In this document: positions 17,902 through 37,066 of the stretch, piece after piece
How the letters are laid out: each line of letters begins with the position of its first letter
Position numbering within the stretch: position 1 is the first letter of the stretch
NCBI RefSeq assembly: GCF_000599865.1
Contig: NZ_JHAC01000070.1
Location: 60,322-124,321, forward strand
Length of the DNA: 64,000 nt
Source: Deinococcus phoenicis
GTDB taxonomy: Bacteria; Deinococcota; Deinococci; Deinococcales; Deinococcaceae
Direction: 5' to 3'
Position numbers and translations under genes: made by a program
The notes under the pieces: model-generated
Database searches by the model: none
Told to the model about the DNA's origin: nothing
What the model saw: only the letters and a program-made list of their open reading frames with translations

Positions 17902-18360
17902 CTTCCGCTCCACCCGGTGCCGCACCTCGCCCGGTCCGGCGGCCAGAAACTCCGTCAGGGCGAGCGGGTAGACGGGCCGGGTCGCCAGCTCGGCCAGCGG
18001 AAGCCAGTCATAGAAGTAGTCGGGGTTGTCCAGCACGGCAAAACGGCCATCGGGAAGTTCGGGCGGCGCGTCCATGCGGAAGTAGAAGCCGAGTTCATGT
18101 TGCCGTTTCCCGGGGGGGCCGAAGAAGTTTTCCAGCACGCCCACCAGCCGCAGCGGCCCTGGCGGCGTGCCCGTTTCTTCCAGCCATTCACGTGCCGCGC
18201 AGGCGGTGATGTCCTCGTCCGTCGAGAGCGCGCCGCCGGGCAGGAACCAGAAGCCCAGCCCCTCCGCCGTGTTCGCCAGCAGGCGGTCTCCCCGGACACA
18301 GAGAATGGCAACGCGCACGCTGAACTTGAGGCCCCCGAGGGGCAGGCGAATGTCGGTCAT
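17899..18360 (-). CDS. Nudix hydrolase (copy 1 of a sister pair)
   Basis: 153 residues. The Nudix box is complete: G-ALSTD-E-DITACAA-RE-W-LEE-TG. MTDIRLPLGG starts the protein; LPGGALSTDEDITACAAREW and ELGFYFRMDAPPELPDGRF follow. The family hydrolyses nucleoside diphosphates linked to another group; substrate unknown. The start at 18360 is supported by CAGACT 6 nt upstream and by alignment with the gene at 18678, which has the same length and layout. The TAG stop is the end of repeat copy B. Confidence 0.88.
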   Translation of the reverse strand: MTDIRLPLGGLKFSVRVAILCVRGDRLLANTAEGLGFWFLPGGALSTDEDITACAAREWLEETGTPPGPLRLVGVLENFFGPPGKRQHELGFYFRMDAPPELPDGRFAVLDNPDYFYDWLPLAELATRPVYPLALTEFLAAGPGEVRHRVERK

Positions 18361-18366
18361 GGGGGC

Positions 18367-18372
18367 AGTCTG
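18367..18372 (-). promoter_or_regulatory. -10 box CAGACT of Nudix 1
   Basis: CAGACT, 6 nt, ATG 18360. Confidence 0.4.
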
Positions 18373-18491
18373 GCGTGTGTGGGCCTCCGAGGCATCGGAC
18401 TTTTGGCGCAGAGGCCCCGGAAGCACGGCAGCATGAAGCGACAGCACAGAGCTTGTCGCCCGCCTGCCGGAAACGCCCGCCAGGAGGAACG

Positions 18492-18691
18492 ATGAAGCTG
18501 GACTCTCAGGGCCACCTCAGGACCACCGCGCCCTGGCACTCTGGGCCGCTGACCGCGCCGAGCAGGTCCTCGGGCGTTTCGAGGAGCAGCACCCACCGCC
18601 CCACAAGGCAGTGGAAGGCGAGTGGCAAGACCTGCACCTGCGCCGTCATGTTTCCCACTGGGGGCAAGTTGGCACAGTTACGCCCGGTTGA
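18492..18691 (+). pseudogene. Decayed, frameshifted remnant resembling Imm-5-like putative immunity proteins
   Basis: A good Shine-Dalgarno (CAGGAGG, 18481-18487) precedes ATG 18492, which reads MKLDSQGHL; one base out of frame from 18521 the sequence continues DHRALALWAADRAEQVLGRF and then EEQHP before degenerating to a TGA at 18689. The joined start MKL...DHRALALWAAD...EQVL...FE resembles the N-terminus of putative immunity proteins (imm-5-like) common in Actinobacteria and Deinococcus. The tail overlaps the 3' end of Nudix 2. Identification is from memory of the family motif. Confidence 0.4.
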
Positions 18692-19139
18692 CGATGTGCC
18701 GCACGCTGCCCCCAGGTCCCTCCAGCAGATCACGGACCGGGAGGGGGACGACCCGCCGCTTCCGCACTTCGGCCAGAGGCAGCCAGAGACAGGTGACGTT
18801 GGGATTGTCGTTGACGGTGAAGGGGGTTGGGGGTAACTCCGGTGGGGCGGCCATGCGGTAGTAAAACCCGATCTCATGCCACTGCCTGCCAGAGTGGGGA
18901 AAGAAGTTCTCGACCACCCCGGCCAGGCGCAGTGGCCCGGCGGGGAGGCCCGTTTCTTCCGTCCATTCGCGGGCCGCACTCTCAGGCGTGGCCTCGCCGC
19001 TCTTGATGGCCCCGCCGGGCAGGTACAGGAAGTTCACGCCCTGTTCGGCGTTGACCAGCAGGTGCCCGTCACGCAGACACAGAATCACGGCCCTGACGCA
19101 GAAGATGGAGTCACCCATGGGAAGCCGAATGTCCGTCAT
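18678..19139 (-). CDS. Nudix hydrolase (copy 2 of a sister pair)
   Basis: 153 residues, same length as the gene at 17899 and clearly a sister: MTDIRLPMGDS versus MTDIRLPLGGL, shared AAREW-(L/T)-EETG(L/T)P and (E/I)GFY-RM-APPELP. Nudix box: G-AIKSG-E-ATPESAA-RE-W-TEE-TG, all catalytic residues present. The two differ in the region after WLPLAE, so they probably act on different substrates. CAGAGT lies 6 nt before ATG 19139. Confidence 0.88.
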   Translation of the reverse strand: MTDIRLPMGDSIFCVRAVILCLRDGHLLVNAEQGVNFLYLPGGAIKSGEATPESAAREWTEETGLPAGPLRLAGVVENFFPHSGRQWHEIGFYYRMAAPPELPPTPFTVNDNPNVTCLWLPLAEVRKRRVVPLPVRDLLEGPGGSVRHIVNRA

Positions 19140-19145
19140 GCCCTG

Positions 19146-19151
19146 ACTCTG
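19146..19151 (-). promoter_or_regulatory. -10 box CAGAGT of Nudix 2
   Basis: CAGAGT, 6 nt, ATG 19139. Confidence 0.4.
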
Positions 19152-19177
19152 GCGCTCTGGCTGCCGGGGCGCATCCG

Positions 19178-20581
<1,404 letters not shown>

Positions 20582-20648
20582 GGAACGAATGATGGCAGAT
20601 GGCGCGGGCGAGGAACCTGGAACAAGGTCAGGGTTGAGGGCCGCGCCG

Positions 20649-21761
<1,113 letters not shown>

Positions 21762-21852
21762 GCCCGCCTCTGGCACGGGGAGCGGTACGCAGGACGCGGT
21801 GCGCGGGAAAAAGACAAAAACACGGCGTACCACGTACCGCGCACCGCGTCCC

Positions 21853-22878
<1,026 letters not shown>

Positions 22879-22884
22879 CGGGAC

Positions 22885-22890
22885 AGGGTA
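22885..22890 (-). promoter_or_regulatory. -10 box TACCCT of moxR block
   Basis: TACCCT, 6 nt, GTG 22878. Confidence 0.5.
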
Positions 22891-22903
22891 GCGCGTGGGG
22901 CGG

Positions 22904-23403
22904 TCAGCGGCGGAGGGCGGGCAGGTCCGCTTGCAACAAAGGGCCGAGTTCCGCCGCCGTATACGTCCGCGAAGGCAGCCGCACCAGCTTCAGCCCCGCC
23001 GAGCGGAAGGCCACGTCCTTCACGGCGTCACGGTGCTGTTGTTTCTCGTTCTGGTGCGAGCGGCCATCGAGTTCCAGGGCAAGAACCGGGCGGTAGACCG
23101 CCGCGCTGTCCACGATGAGAAAGTCCACGTGCTTGTCGCGCAGCCGGGCATAGACGCCGGCCCGCTGCGTGTCCGCCGTGATTTTGAAGAGGTCGTTCAG
23201 GCGCACGTTCGGGAACACGCGGTAGGGCGTAGGCGCGAGCACCTTTTCCAGCGTCCCGAAAAAGGCGTTCTCGTCGCAGCTGAAGAAGTAGCGCTTGACC
23301 TCCAGCGGGAGCGTGTCGGGCACGGTCCCCTTTTGAGGCTCTGGGGCGGCAGCAGCGTTTTCCTTGATTCCGAACAGACTGGCGAGGCAGCCGAGGGGGG
23401 CAT
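22904..23403 (-). CDS. DUF2726 protein, apparent frameshift near its start
   Basis: The intact frame (GTG 23323 onward, 139 residues) carries the DUF2726 domain: FFGTLEKVLAPTPYRVFPNV, LRDKHVDFLIVDSAAVYRPV, LALELDGRSHQNEKQQHRDA, a restriction-like nuclease fold. Coding sense continues upstream (G-C-L-A-S-L-F-G-I-K-E-N) without a start codon. One base out of frame lies ATG 23403, placed 7 nt after a TAAGCT box. Adding one C to the C6 run (23395-23400) would join them as MPPLGCLASLFGIKEN. Either an assembly error or a real frameshift. Confidence 0.7.
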
Positions 23404-23410
23404 GGGCGTG

Positions 23411-23416
23411 AGCTTA
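23411..23416 (-). promoter_or_regulatory. -10 box TAAGCT of DUF2726 gene
   Basis: TAAGCT, 7 nt, ATG 23403, which is out of frame with the DUF2726 domain. Confidence 0.5.
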
Positions 23417-23520
23417 GCGGGCTGTTCCATGCGGCGTGACCGCAAAGTGGCGGCGCGGCCCGCTCCCTTTGCCCCGCCCCCGCGTACACTGAGCCAACTT
23501 CCGAGCCTGCCGCTGCCCGT

Positions 23521-23552
<32 letters not shown>

Positions 23553-23587
23553 GACGTTCTGCCCCACGCCCGCCAGAGGAGACGCCC

Positions 23588-26665
<3,078 letters not shown>

Positions 26666-26682
26666 GGCAAACGCCTGGAAGG

Positions 26683-26706
26683 AACGCCGTCCGCTGGGGC
26701 GGCGTT
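26683..26706 (+). terminator. Hairpin after Fe-S oxidoreductase gene
   Basis: AACGCCG (26683-26689) pairs with CGGCGTT (26700-26706); only a weak T tail. Confidence 0.45.
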
Positions 26707-26785
26707 TGTCCTGGTCTTGCTGCCGATCGCTGCCGGCTGAAAGCTGACCGCTTCACTGCACCCGCGCCCTTCAGACCAGCCGCGT

Positions 26786-26791
26786 TAAGAT
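26786..26791 (+). promoter_or_regulatory. -10 box TAAGAT of degV-like gene
   Basis: TAAGAT, 7 nt, ATG 26799; it overlaps the earlier ATG at 26790, making that start unlikely. Confidence 0.5.
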
Positions 26792-26798
26792 GGCATTC

Positions 26799-27644
<846 letters not shown>

Positions 27645-27648
27645 AGGA

Positions 27649-28842
27649 ATGGGATCACCTCCTCCTGCCCTGCGGAACAAGGGCCGGTACGTTCTCGCGG
27701 CGCTCGCCCTTGCCGGGGGGCTGTGGGCGTGCCGCCGCCCGGAAGCGGCGCCCCCGGCGATGGTGGCCGCCTCTGCTCCGGCTTCCGCGCCGGCCGCCTC
27801 TTCCGCTCTGCCTGATCCGGAGGCGCCCGGCTGCCTCGGCCCCGCCCCTGCCGCCTTGCCCGCCCCGCCCCCGCCCTTTCCCCTCAGCGGTCGGCTGGGT
27901 CTGTGGGTCGCGGAGGTGGACCCGGTCACGCTGAAGCCTCTCCGCGCGGTGGCGGCCGACCCCGACGGTGTATTTCCCCTCGCCAGCACGTACAAACAGG
28001 CGGTGCTGTGGGCCGTGCTGCGGCAGTTCGACGCGGGCGCGCTGCTGCCCACCGAACGCTTCGACGTGACCCGCGAGAACCAGAGTCTGGGGGACTATCC
28101 CTACGACGGAACGAACGTCAAGGACCTGACCGTCCGCATGATCCGCAACAGCGACAACACGGCGACCGACATCCTGCACCGCCGTGTGGGCCTCAAAGCC
28201 GTGCAGGCCGTGGCGGACGATCTGGGCCTGTGCCGGACCCGCCTGATCCTGCCGACCAAGGCCTGGTGGGCGGCCCAGGCCGGGCTGTCGGACGCCTTCA
28301 ACGGGACGGAACGCTGGGCGACGGCCACGGGCGCGGACCGAGAACGCCTGGCCGCCGCCATCGACGCCGACGCGCAGAAGTACCGCTCGGACTACCTCCA
28401 GCGCCGGCTCAACGACTACTTCGACCGGGGAGCGGACCCTCAGCTCGACCTGCGCGCCCACAACCTCAGCACGCCTTACGAGTTCGCCACGCTGCTGGCG
28501 CACGAGTACCTGCGGCCCGGCCTGAGTCCGCGCGCGCTGAAGTGGGAGCGGGAGGTTGCCGCGCTGGGTTTTGGCCGCTCGGCGCTGCGGGCCGAGGCCG
28601 CCCACAACGTCCTGACGTTTGCCGGCAAGGGGGGAAATGGCTGGCGCATCCTCACGTATACGGGCTATTTCCAGACCAGAGACGGGCACCACGTCGTCTA
28701 CGCCTTCATGCAGCACGGGGCGGACCAGACCTACACCATGCCGAACACCCGCCGGGCGTTTGCCTGGATCAATGCCGGGGTGGACGCGGTGCTGGGCGAG
28801 CAGAAGCCGGCGCCGCCGGAAACGAAGCCCACGGCACCTTAG
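27649..28842 (+). CDS. Class A beta-lactamase-like serine hydrolase, lipoprotein
   Basis: 397 residues. An N-terminal lipoprotein signal ends at LWAC, followed by an Ala/Pro-rich linker. The catalytic domain has [16 protein letters not shown] (S-x-x-K), [16 protein letters not shown] (SDN loop) and FAGKGGNGW (K-T/G-G position reads GKGG). The order fits PF13354-type beta-lactamases or D,D-peptidase relatives; real beta-lactamase activity is uncertain. ATG lies 4 nt after the degV stop, so translation is probably coupled. The TAG stop comes from the end of repeat copy C. Confidence 0.83.
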   Translation: MGSPPPALRNKGRYVLAALALAGGLWACRRPEAAPPAMVAASAPASAPAASSALPDPEAPGCLGPAPAALPAPPPPFPLSGRLGLWVAEVDPVTLKPLRAVAADPDGVFPLASTYKQAVLWAVLRQFDAGALLPTERFDVTRENQSLGDYPYDGTNVKDLTVRMIRNSDNTATDILHRRVGLKAVQAVADDLGLCRTRLILPTKAWWAAQAGLSDAFNGTERWATATGADRERLAAAIDADAQKYRSDYLQRRLNDYFDRGADPQLDLRAHNLSTPYEFATLLAHEYLRPGLSPRALKWEREVAALGFGRSALRAEAAHNVLTFAGKGGNGWRILTYTGYFQTRDGHHVVYAFMQHGADQTYTMPNTRRAFAWINAGVDAVLGEQKPAPPETKPTAP

Positions 28843-29005
28843 CATTTGTCAAAAAGAGACCTTCTTTTTGACCGAGCGGGCGGGCAGGCGTCCTCAAGGG
28901 CGTCCGTTCTGTCCAAGACAGCGAGTGAAAGAGGGAGAGCATTTGGGAGAATGGAACCGTTGGAGGCGCTTTCCCCAGGGCGGTGTCATTCGGACAAATG
29001 CTCTA
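28840..29005. repeat. Dispersed TAGAGC-end element, copy C
   Basis: 166 bp. It begins TAGCATTTGTCAAAAAGAGA, has the CTTCTTTTTGACCGAGCG block, an insert with GCAGGCGTCCTCAAGGG, then GAGCATTTGGGAGAATGGAA and ends TCGGACAAATGCTCTA. Compared with copy D, the GGCAGGCGTCC...CAAGACA segment is extra. The first TAG is the stop codon of the beta-lactamase-like gene. Confidence 0.75.
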
Positions 29006-29033
29006 ACGGCGTGCTTCCGGCGCGGCGGGCGGT

Positions 29034-30044
<1,011 letters not shown>

Positions 30045-30051
30045 GGAGCCG

Positions 30052-30057
30052 AGTATA
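30052..30057 (-). promoter_or_regulatory. -10 box TATACT of DHH gene
   Basis: TATACT, 7 nt, ATG 30044. Confidence 0.6.
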
Positions 30058-30387
30058 AAGGTCCCGTCAGAAAGCGGACTCGGGAAGATGAGAAGGTCCC
30101 CGCCCTGGGCCTGTCTGGCAAGTCGGCCGGAGAACAAAAGGCCGGTTGAGCCAGGTAGACACCTTTGAGGAACGTGTGCCATACGGATTCCGGGAGATGA
30201 AACAGCCGGGACTCTTCCGACTGTTCAGGAATTGGCCGGAATCTGGATCATTCGTTCTGCTGGCCCAGGGCCGGGTGGGTGGCGAACTGGCTGCCCCCGC
30301 GAGTGGCCCGAAGGGAAGAAGGCGGCAACTTCAGCCTGATGGGGGCAGCCTGATGCGCGGGAGGCGACCGCATGCGCGGCCCCGCGC
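30058..30387. other. 330-bp gap without a gene
   Basis: The open plus-strand frame here (from 30146) has poor coding sense and is separated from the real start at 30401 by the promoter. The only structure seen is the palindromic unit at 30181-30248. Confidence 0.5.
30181..30248. repeat. Small palindromic repeat unit 1
   Basis: Ends ATACGGATTCCGG and CCGGAATCTGGAT are imperfect inverted repeats; inside, TTCCGGGAGAT and GGACT..TCCGAC are shared with the unit at 7096-7163. Confidence 0.5.
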
Positions 30388-30393
30388 TATGCT
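30388..30393 (+). promoter_or_regulatory. -10 box TATGCT
   Basis: TATGCT, 7 nt, GTG 30401. The ATG inside the box (30389) is in frame and could be mistaken for the start. Confidence 0.5.
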
Positions 30394-30400
30394 GCCCGGC

Positions 30401-31075
<675 letters not shown>

Positions 31076-31125
31076 GGGCCGGGAAAAGCTAGCCTACCCC
31101 TGCCCGGCCCGCGCCGGGCCTGCGG

Positions 31126-31131
31126 CAGAAT
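31126..31131 (+). promoter_or_regulatory. -10 box CAGAAT of HAD gene
   Basis: CAGAAT, 7 nt, ATG 31139; overlaps the alternative ATG at 31130. Confidence 0.4.
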
Positions 31132-31138
31132 GCGCCGC

Positions 31139-31777
<639 letters not shown>

Positions 31778-31844
31778 GCGTTCCCCTGCACGCGCTCCGT
31801 CCCTCTGCGGCGGGGCGCGTTCGGCTGTCGGCGTACTTCCCAGG

Positions 31845-31892
31845 TGGTGTACTCGCTGAAGTGGTGTACCTCCGTGTGACCCAGGTACACCA
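31845..31892 (+). promoter_or_regulatory. Three TGGTGTAC boxes upstream of aceA (putative operator)
   Basis: Identical 8-mers TGGTGTAC at 31845-31852 and 31862-31869 (direct, 17 bp apart) and inverted at 31885-31892 (GTACACCA). Boxes 2 and 3 form the inverted repeat GGTGTACC ... GGTACACC. The arrangement is typical of a dimeric repressor or activator site controlling the glyoxylate gene downstream. Confidence 0.55.
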
Positions 31893-32033
31893 GCCCGCGC
31901 GCGAGTGGGGCCGGGCACAATGGCCTCATTCCACACGGAGGCATGTGCAGAACGCCTCAACGCAGTCAGTCGGAAACTGTCACTTCGCCCTGCCCGGGCG
32001 GGGACCGCCCTTCACACCCTCAAGGAGACCTCC

Positions 32034-33362
<1,329 letters not shown>

Positions 33363-33385
33363 ACGCTGAGCAGGTCATGACCGCT

Positions 33386-33427
33386 GAGGGGAGGGAGGGG
33401 AGCCGCAGAAAGGTCCTCCCTCCCCTC
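33386..33427. terminator. Strong hairpin after aceA
   Basis: GAGGGGAGGGAGG (33386-33398) pairs perfectly with CCTCCCTCCCCTC (33415-33427). No T-run follows, so Rho-independent termination is only probable. Confidence 0.5.
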
Positions 33428-33462
33428 GGCGTTGGCGTCACGTCGCCGTCATGCGGGATACG

Positions 33463-33468
33463 TAGGCT
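33463..33468 (+). promoter_or_regulatory. -10 box TAGGCT
   Basis: TAGGCT, 5 nt, ATG 33474. Confidence 0.35.
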
Positions 33469-33473
33469 GGGGC

Positions 33474-34094
33474 ATGTTTGTGTTTTTGCTGGCGGCCCTG
33501 GCCACCTCGCCTGTCGGGGATCCACCGGAAGCGGACGTAGCCTTCGGAGGGCGGGACACAGTGCGGGTCTTTGGCCCCTCCAATAAGGGACGCGAGGAAT
33601 ATCCCTGGACGGTCGCAGAAACGCTGATGTCCCCACGTGGGGACGCAGCCGCCGTGCGCTTCTGCTGGGAAATCGGGAAGTATGACGGCTGCCAGGTCTA
33701 CCTCGCCCGGCCGAGTGGAGCTGTGCTGGAACTGAAGAACAGCAATGTCACCAAGCTCCTCTGGACGGAAGACGGGAAATATCTGATCGGTGCGGGAGAG
33801 AACACCGTGCGGCTGTGGAACCTGTCCGGGGGCAGCCGGGCCGCCGTTCCCCAACCCTTTCTCGAAACGGGGCAGCAGAGTGTCTCGCACATCAGGCGCT
33901 TCTGGCTGCGGGATCGTGACCTGTGTGTTGCCATGAACAGCGAGATCTTCGGCCCGAACGGGGGATACGCTGTCGAGCAGCTCATGACCACCACCCGCTA
34001 CGCCCTGCCGCTGCTAAAGCCGCTGGAAAGTGTCACCCTGCCCGTGCAGGAAGGGCAGGAGGCGCCCTGCCACATGCCGCGAACCGAGCTGTGA
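33474..34094 (+). CDS. Exported protein with a WD40-like repeat, function unknown
   Basis: 206 residues. MFVFLLAALATSPVG looks like a short signal peptide. The core VTKLLWTEDGKYLIGAGENT then VRLWNLSGG resembles one blade of a WD40-type propeller; an earlier PWTVAETLMSPRGDAAAVRF may be another. Too few blades for a complete propeller, so it may be a fragment or oligomerise. Lower GC than its neighbours. Converges with cdd, with a terminator between them. Confidence 0.55.
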   Translation: MFVFLLAALATSPVGDPPEADVAFGGRDTVRVFGPSNKGREEYPWTVAETLMSPRGDAAAVRFCWEIGKYDGCQVYLARPSGAVLELKNSNVTKLLWTEDGKYLIGAGENTVRLWNLSGGSRAAVPQPFLETGQQSVSHIRRFWLRDRDLCVAMNSEIFGPNGGYAVEQLMTTTRYALPLLKPLESVTLPVQEGQEAPCHMPRTEL

Positions 34095-34100
34095 GCGCGG

Positions 34101-34128
34101 CAAAAAGGAAAAGAGGCGGAAGACCGCC
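34101..34128 (-). terminator. Terminator of cdd
   Basis: On the minus strand GGCGG-TCTT-CCGCC (34128-34115) is followed by TCTTTTCCTTTTT. Confidence 0.7.
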
Positions 34129-34152
34129 CCCTGTCCAACTCGGAGAGTTTGC

Positions 34153-34611
34153 CTACTCCGTCCCCACCTCGTGCCCGTCGTCCCGCTGCTCCAGCCGGAA
34201 GCCGTGGGGCAGGAAGTCCCGGACCAGGCCGCTGACCACGTCGCCGTGCTGGTTGACGCAGACCACGCGGGCGTCAGGCGCGAACTCGTACAGCACCTGA
34301 CGGCACGCCCCGCACGGGCTGGCCGGGGGTGTGGCCTCCGAGTACACCACGAGATCGGTGAACGCGCGCGCGCCGGCGGTCGCCATCGCCTGCACGGCGC
34401 TCTGCTCGGCGCAGCGGCCCAGGCCGTAGCTGGCGTTCTCGACGTTGGCACCGAAGAAGACCTGGCCATCAGGGGTTCGCAGCGCCGCGCCGACGCGGAA
34501 CTTGCTGTAGGGGGCATACGCCTGCTTGAAGGCGACCTTCGCGCCCTCCAGCAGTTGCGGGTCGGGGGTCAGGTTCAGGGCGTTGGCGGCGGTGATGGTC
34601 GGGCTACTCAT
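34153..34611 (-). CDS. cdd: Cytidine deaminase
   Basis: 152 residues, the small tetrameric type. Zinc ligands and catalytic Glu are in GRCAEQSAVQAM (C-A-E) and SPCGACRQVLYEF (P-C-x-x-C). AYAPYSKFRVGAAL and GANVENASYGL are family signatures. Pyrimidine salvage, converting cytidine to uridine. The ATG at 34611 overlaps the end of the upstream CorC-like gene by 8 nt (ATGAGTAG), so the two are co-transcribed. Confidence 0.95.
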   Translation of the reverse strand: MSSPTITAANALNLTPDPQLLEGAKVAFKQAYAPYSKFRVGAALRTPDGQVFFGANVENASYGLGRCAEQSAVQAMATAGARAFTDLVVYSEATPPASPCGACRQVLYEFAPDARVVCVNQHGDVVSGLVRDFLPHGFRLEQRDDGHEVGTE

Positions 34612-35944
34612 GAACAGGGTCCTCCACGGGTTCCAGGGGGTCGAGGGTCGGGGCGCGTTCCACCCGGACGCGGGTGACGCGGCGCTGGTCGGCGGCCTCC
34701 ACGGTAAAGGCCCAGCCGCCATGGACGAAACTCTGACCGTTTTCCGGGATGTCCCCGAAGTGGCTGGTCATGAAGCCCGACAGGGTGTCGTATTCGCCCT
34801 CGCCGTCCTCCAGATTGGTGCAGAGGCGTTCCTCGACCTCGCCCACGGTCAGGCTGGCGTCCATCAGGTAGAGGCCCTCGCCCAGAACCTCGATCAGGGG
34901 CACCTCGTCCTCGTCGGTCTCGTCGTAGATCTCGCCGACGATCTCTTCCAGGGCGTCTTCCAGCGTGACCAGGCCGGAGGTGCCGCCGAACTCGTCCACC
35001 ACGATGCTCAGGTGTGATTTCTTGTCGCGCATCTTGGCGAGCAGGTCCTTGATCTTCATGCCCTCGGGCACGAAGTACACCGGGCGCATCACGTCGGCGA
35101 TCGTCGTCTCGTCCAGGGCATCGAGGTGGCGCAGCGCGTCACTGGTATGCGCGATCCCCACGATGTTGTCGGCGGTGTCCTGAAAGACCGGCACGCGCGA
35201 GTAGCCGTGTTCGGTGTTCAGTTCCACCAGTCGGCGCAGCGGGCTGGCCCCGTCCACCACCACCATGTCGATGCGCGGCGTCATCACCTCGCGCACGGTG
35301 GTGTCCGAGAGATCGAAGACGTTGTAGACGAGTTCCTTCTCGTCGTCCTCCAGCACGCCTTCCTGACTGGACGCGCCCACGATCATGCGGATTTCCTCTT
35401 CCGAGTAGGTCGTGTGGTGCCCGGCGACGGCCTTGAGGCCCACCAGGCGCAGCACCAGCCCCCCCAGCCCGTTCAGGCCCAGAATGATGGGCCGGAAGAC
35501 GGCCGTAAACACCACCAGCGGGCGCACCAGCCTCAGCGCCATCTGCTCGCTTTTCTGGAGGGCCGCCGACTTGGGCACCAGTTCGCCCAGCACGATATGC
35601 AGCGTCGTGGACAGGGCAAAGGCCAGCAGGAACGCGGCGGGCCGCTGCCACTGCTCCGGCACACCTGCCCGCACGAACAGCGGCTCCGTGAGGTGCTCAA
35701 TCGCGGGTTCGGCAATAAAGCCGATCAGCAGGCTCATCATCGAGACGCCGAGCTGAACGGCGGCGATGTACAGGTCCAGCCGGCCTAGGACCCGCTGCAC
35801 CGTCCGCGCCGCGCTGCTTCCCTCCTGGGCGAGCTGGTCGATGCGGGTATGGCGCACGCTCACGAGCGCGTACTCGACGGCTACGAAATATCCGTTGGCG
35901 ATCACCAGAAACAGCAGGGACGCCACTCCAATCCAATCATTCAT
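34604..35944 (-). CDS. CNNM/CorC (hemolysin-like) transporter with CBS pair
   Basis: 446 residues. The N-terminal DUF21 membrane domain spans about 1-190 (LFLVIANGYFVAVEYALVSV, LSTTLHIVLGELVPKSAALQ). Two CBS domains come next (REVMTPRIDMVVVDGASPLR; DVMRPVYFVPEGMKIKDLLA). The C-terminal CorC_HlyC domain is about 360-446 (GEYDTLSGFMTSHFGDIPENG). Family members export Mg2+ or Co2+ or guard Mg homeostasis. The start at ATG 35944 is chosen at MNDWIGV, since residues before it have no coding character. Confidence 0.9.
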   Translation of the reverse strand: MNDWIGVASLLFLVIANGYFVAVEYALVSVRHTRIDQLAQEGSSAARTVQRVLGRLDLYIAAVQLGVSMMSLLIGFIAEPAIEHLTEPLFVRAGVPEQWQRPAAFLLAFALSTTLHIVLGELVPKSAALQKSEQMALRLVRPLVVFTAVFRPIILGLNGLGGLVLRLVGLKAVAGHHTTYSEEEIRMIVGASSQEGVLEDDEKELVYNVFDLSDTTVREVMTPRIDMVVVDGASPLRRLVELNTEHGYSRVPVFQDTADNIVGIAHTSDALRHLDALDETTIADVMRPVYFVPEGMKIKDLLAKMRDKKSHLSIVVDEFGGTSGLVTLEDALEEIVGEIYDETDEDEVPLIEVLGEGLYLMDASLTVGEVEERLCTNLEDGEGEYDTLSGFMTSHFGDIPENGQSFVHGGWAFTVEAADQRRVTRVRVERAPTLDPLEPVEDPVHE

Positions 35945-36168
35945 CTGTTCGCGCGCTCCACCGCGCTCCGGTCCGCCGCAGGGCACCTGCTGCCCACCCC
36001 GCCCGCCTGGGCCAGGTGTCGGTTGCCGGAATCCGTTGTATGCCACAGCAAAAAACCCGCCCGCAGGCGGTCTTCACCGGGCGTCAGGTCAGAGCCAGAA
36101 CTGGGAGGCTCCATAGGCAACCCGCAGTTTATCACAGCCGGGGGGCGGGCGTGCGACCCGGCGAAGTG

Positions 36169-36545
36169 TCAAGGGAGCAGCCAGCGCAGCAGCGGCGGCC
36201 CCAGCACCGCCAGCCCGACCAGCAGCGCCCCCAGACTCGCCAGCAGCACGGCCCCCGCCGCCGTGTCTTTCGCCACCTTCGCCAGCGGATGAAGGCCGGG
36301 GCTGGCGAGGTCCACCACCGCTTCCAGCGCCGTGTTGACCAGTTCCAGCCCCAGCACCAGCGCGCAGGACAGCAGGATGGGGGAGAGCGGTGCGTGGAGC
36401 AGCAGCGCCAGCGTCGTGGCGAGGACGCCCGCCCAGACCTCGATGCGGAAGTTCGCCTGCGTGCGGTAAGCATGCGCGATCCCGGCCCAGGCGAAGCCCG
36501 CCGAGCGCACCCAACGGCGCAGCGAGAGGGCCGAGCCGTCAGACC

Positions 36546-36549
<4 letters not shown>
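36169..36549 (-). CDS. dgkA: Diacylglycerol/undecaprenol kinase
   Basis: 126 residues with three membrane helices. Signatures: ANFRIEVWAGVLATTLALLL, LELVNTALEAVVDLASP (the E-x2-N-T-A-x-E motif) and HPLAKVAKDTAAGAVLLA. Phosphorylates a lipid alcohol at the membrane; in this branch undecaprenol is the usual substrate. The ATG overlaps the ybeY stop as ATGA, so it is translated from the ybeY message. Confidence 0.93.
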
Positions 36550-37013
<464 letters not shown>

Positions 37014-37020
37014 AGAGAGA

Positions 37021-37026
37021 AGCATA
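37021..37026 (-). promoter_or_regulatory. -10 box TATGCT of ybeY
   Basis: TATGCT, 7 nt, GTG 37013. The box contains an in-frame ATG. Confidence 0.55.
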
Positions 37027-37039
37027 GGGCGGGGCGCAG

Positions 37040-37066
37040 AAAGGTTGCCACCTTTTGGCAACCTTT
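37040..37066. repeat. Perfect 11-bp hairpin followed by CCGAGCGAAGCGAG
   Basis: AAAGGTTGCCA (37040-37050), 5-nt loop, TGGCAACCTTT (37056-37066). The sequence right after it, CCGAGCGAAGCGAG, mirrors the CCGAGCGGAGCGAG that follows the GTCAAAAAG hairpin in the dispersed elements; GGACGCCTGAG further on matches their CAGGCGTCC block. The rest of the 37027-37282 gap shows no gene. Confidence 0.6.

Noticed and set aside
30146..30400. N-terminal extension of the gene at 30401
   Set aside because: Low-complexity translation and interrupted by the palindromic unit and the TATGCT box; not coding.
37021..37025. ATG start for ybeY
   Set aside because: Lies inside the TATGCT -10 box; GTG 37013 has the 7-nt spacing.
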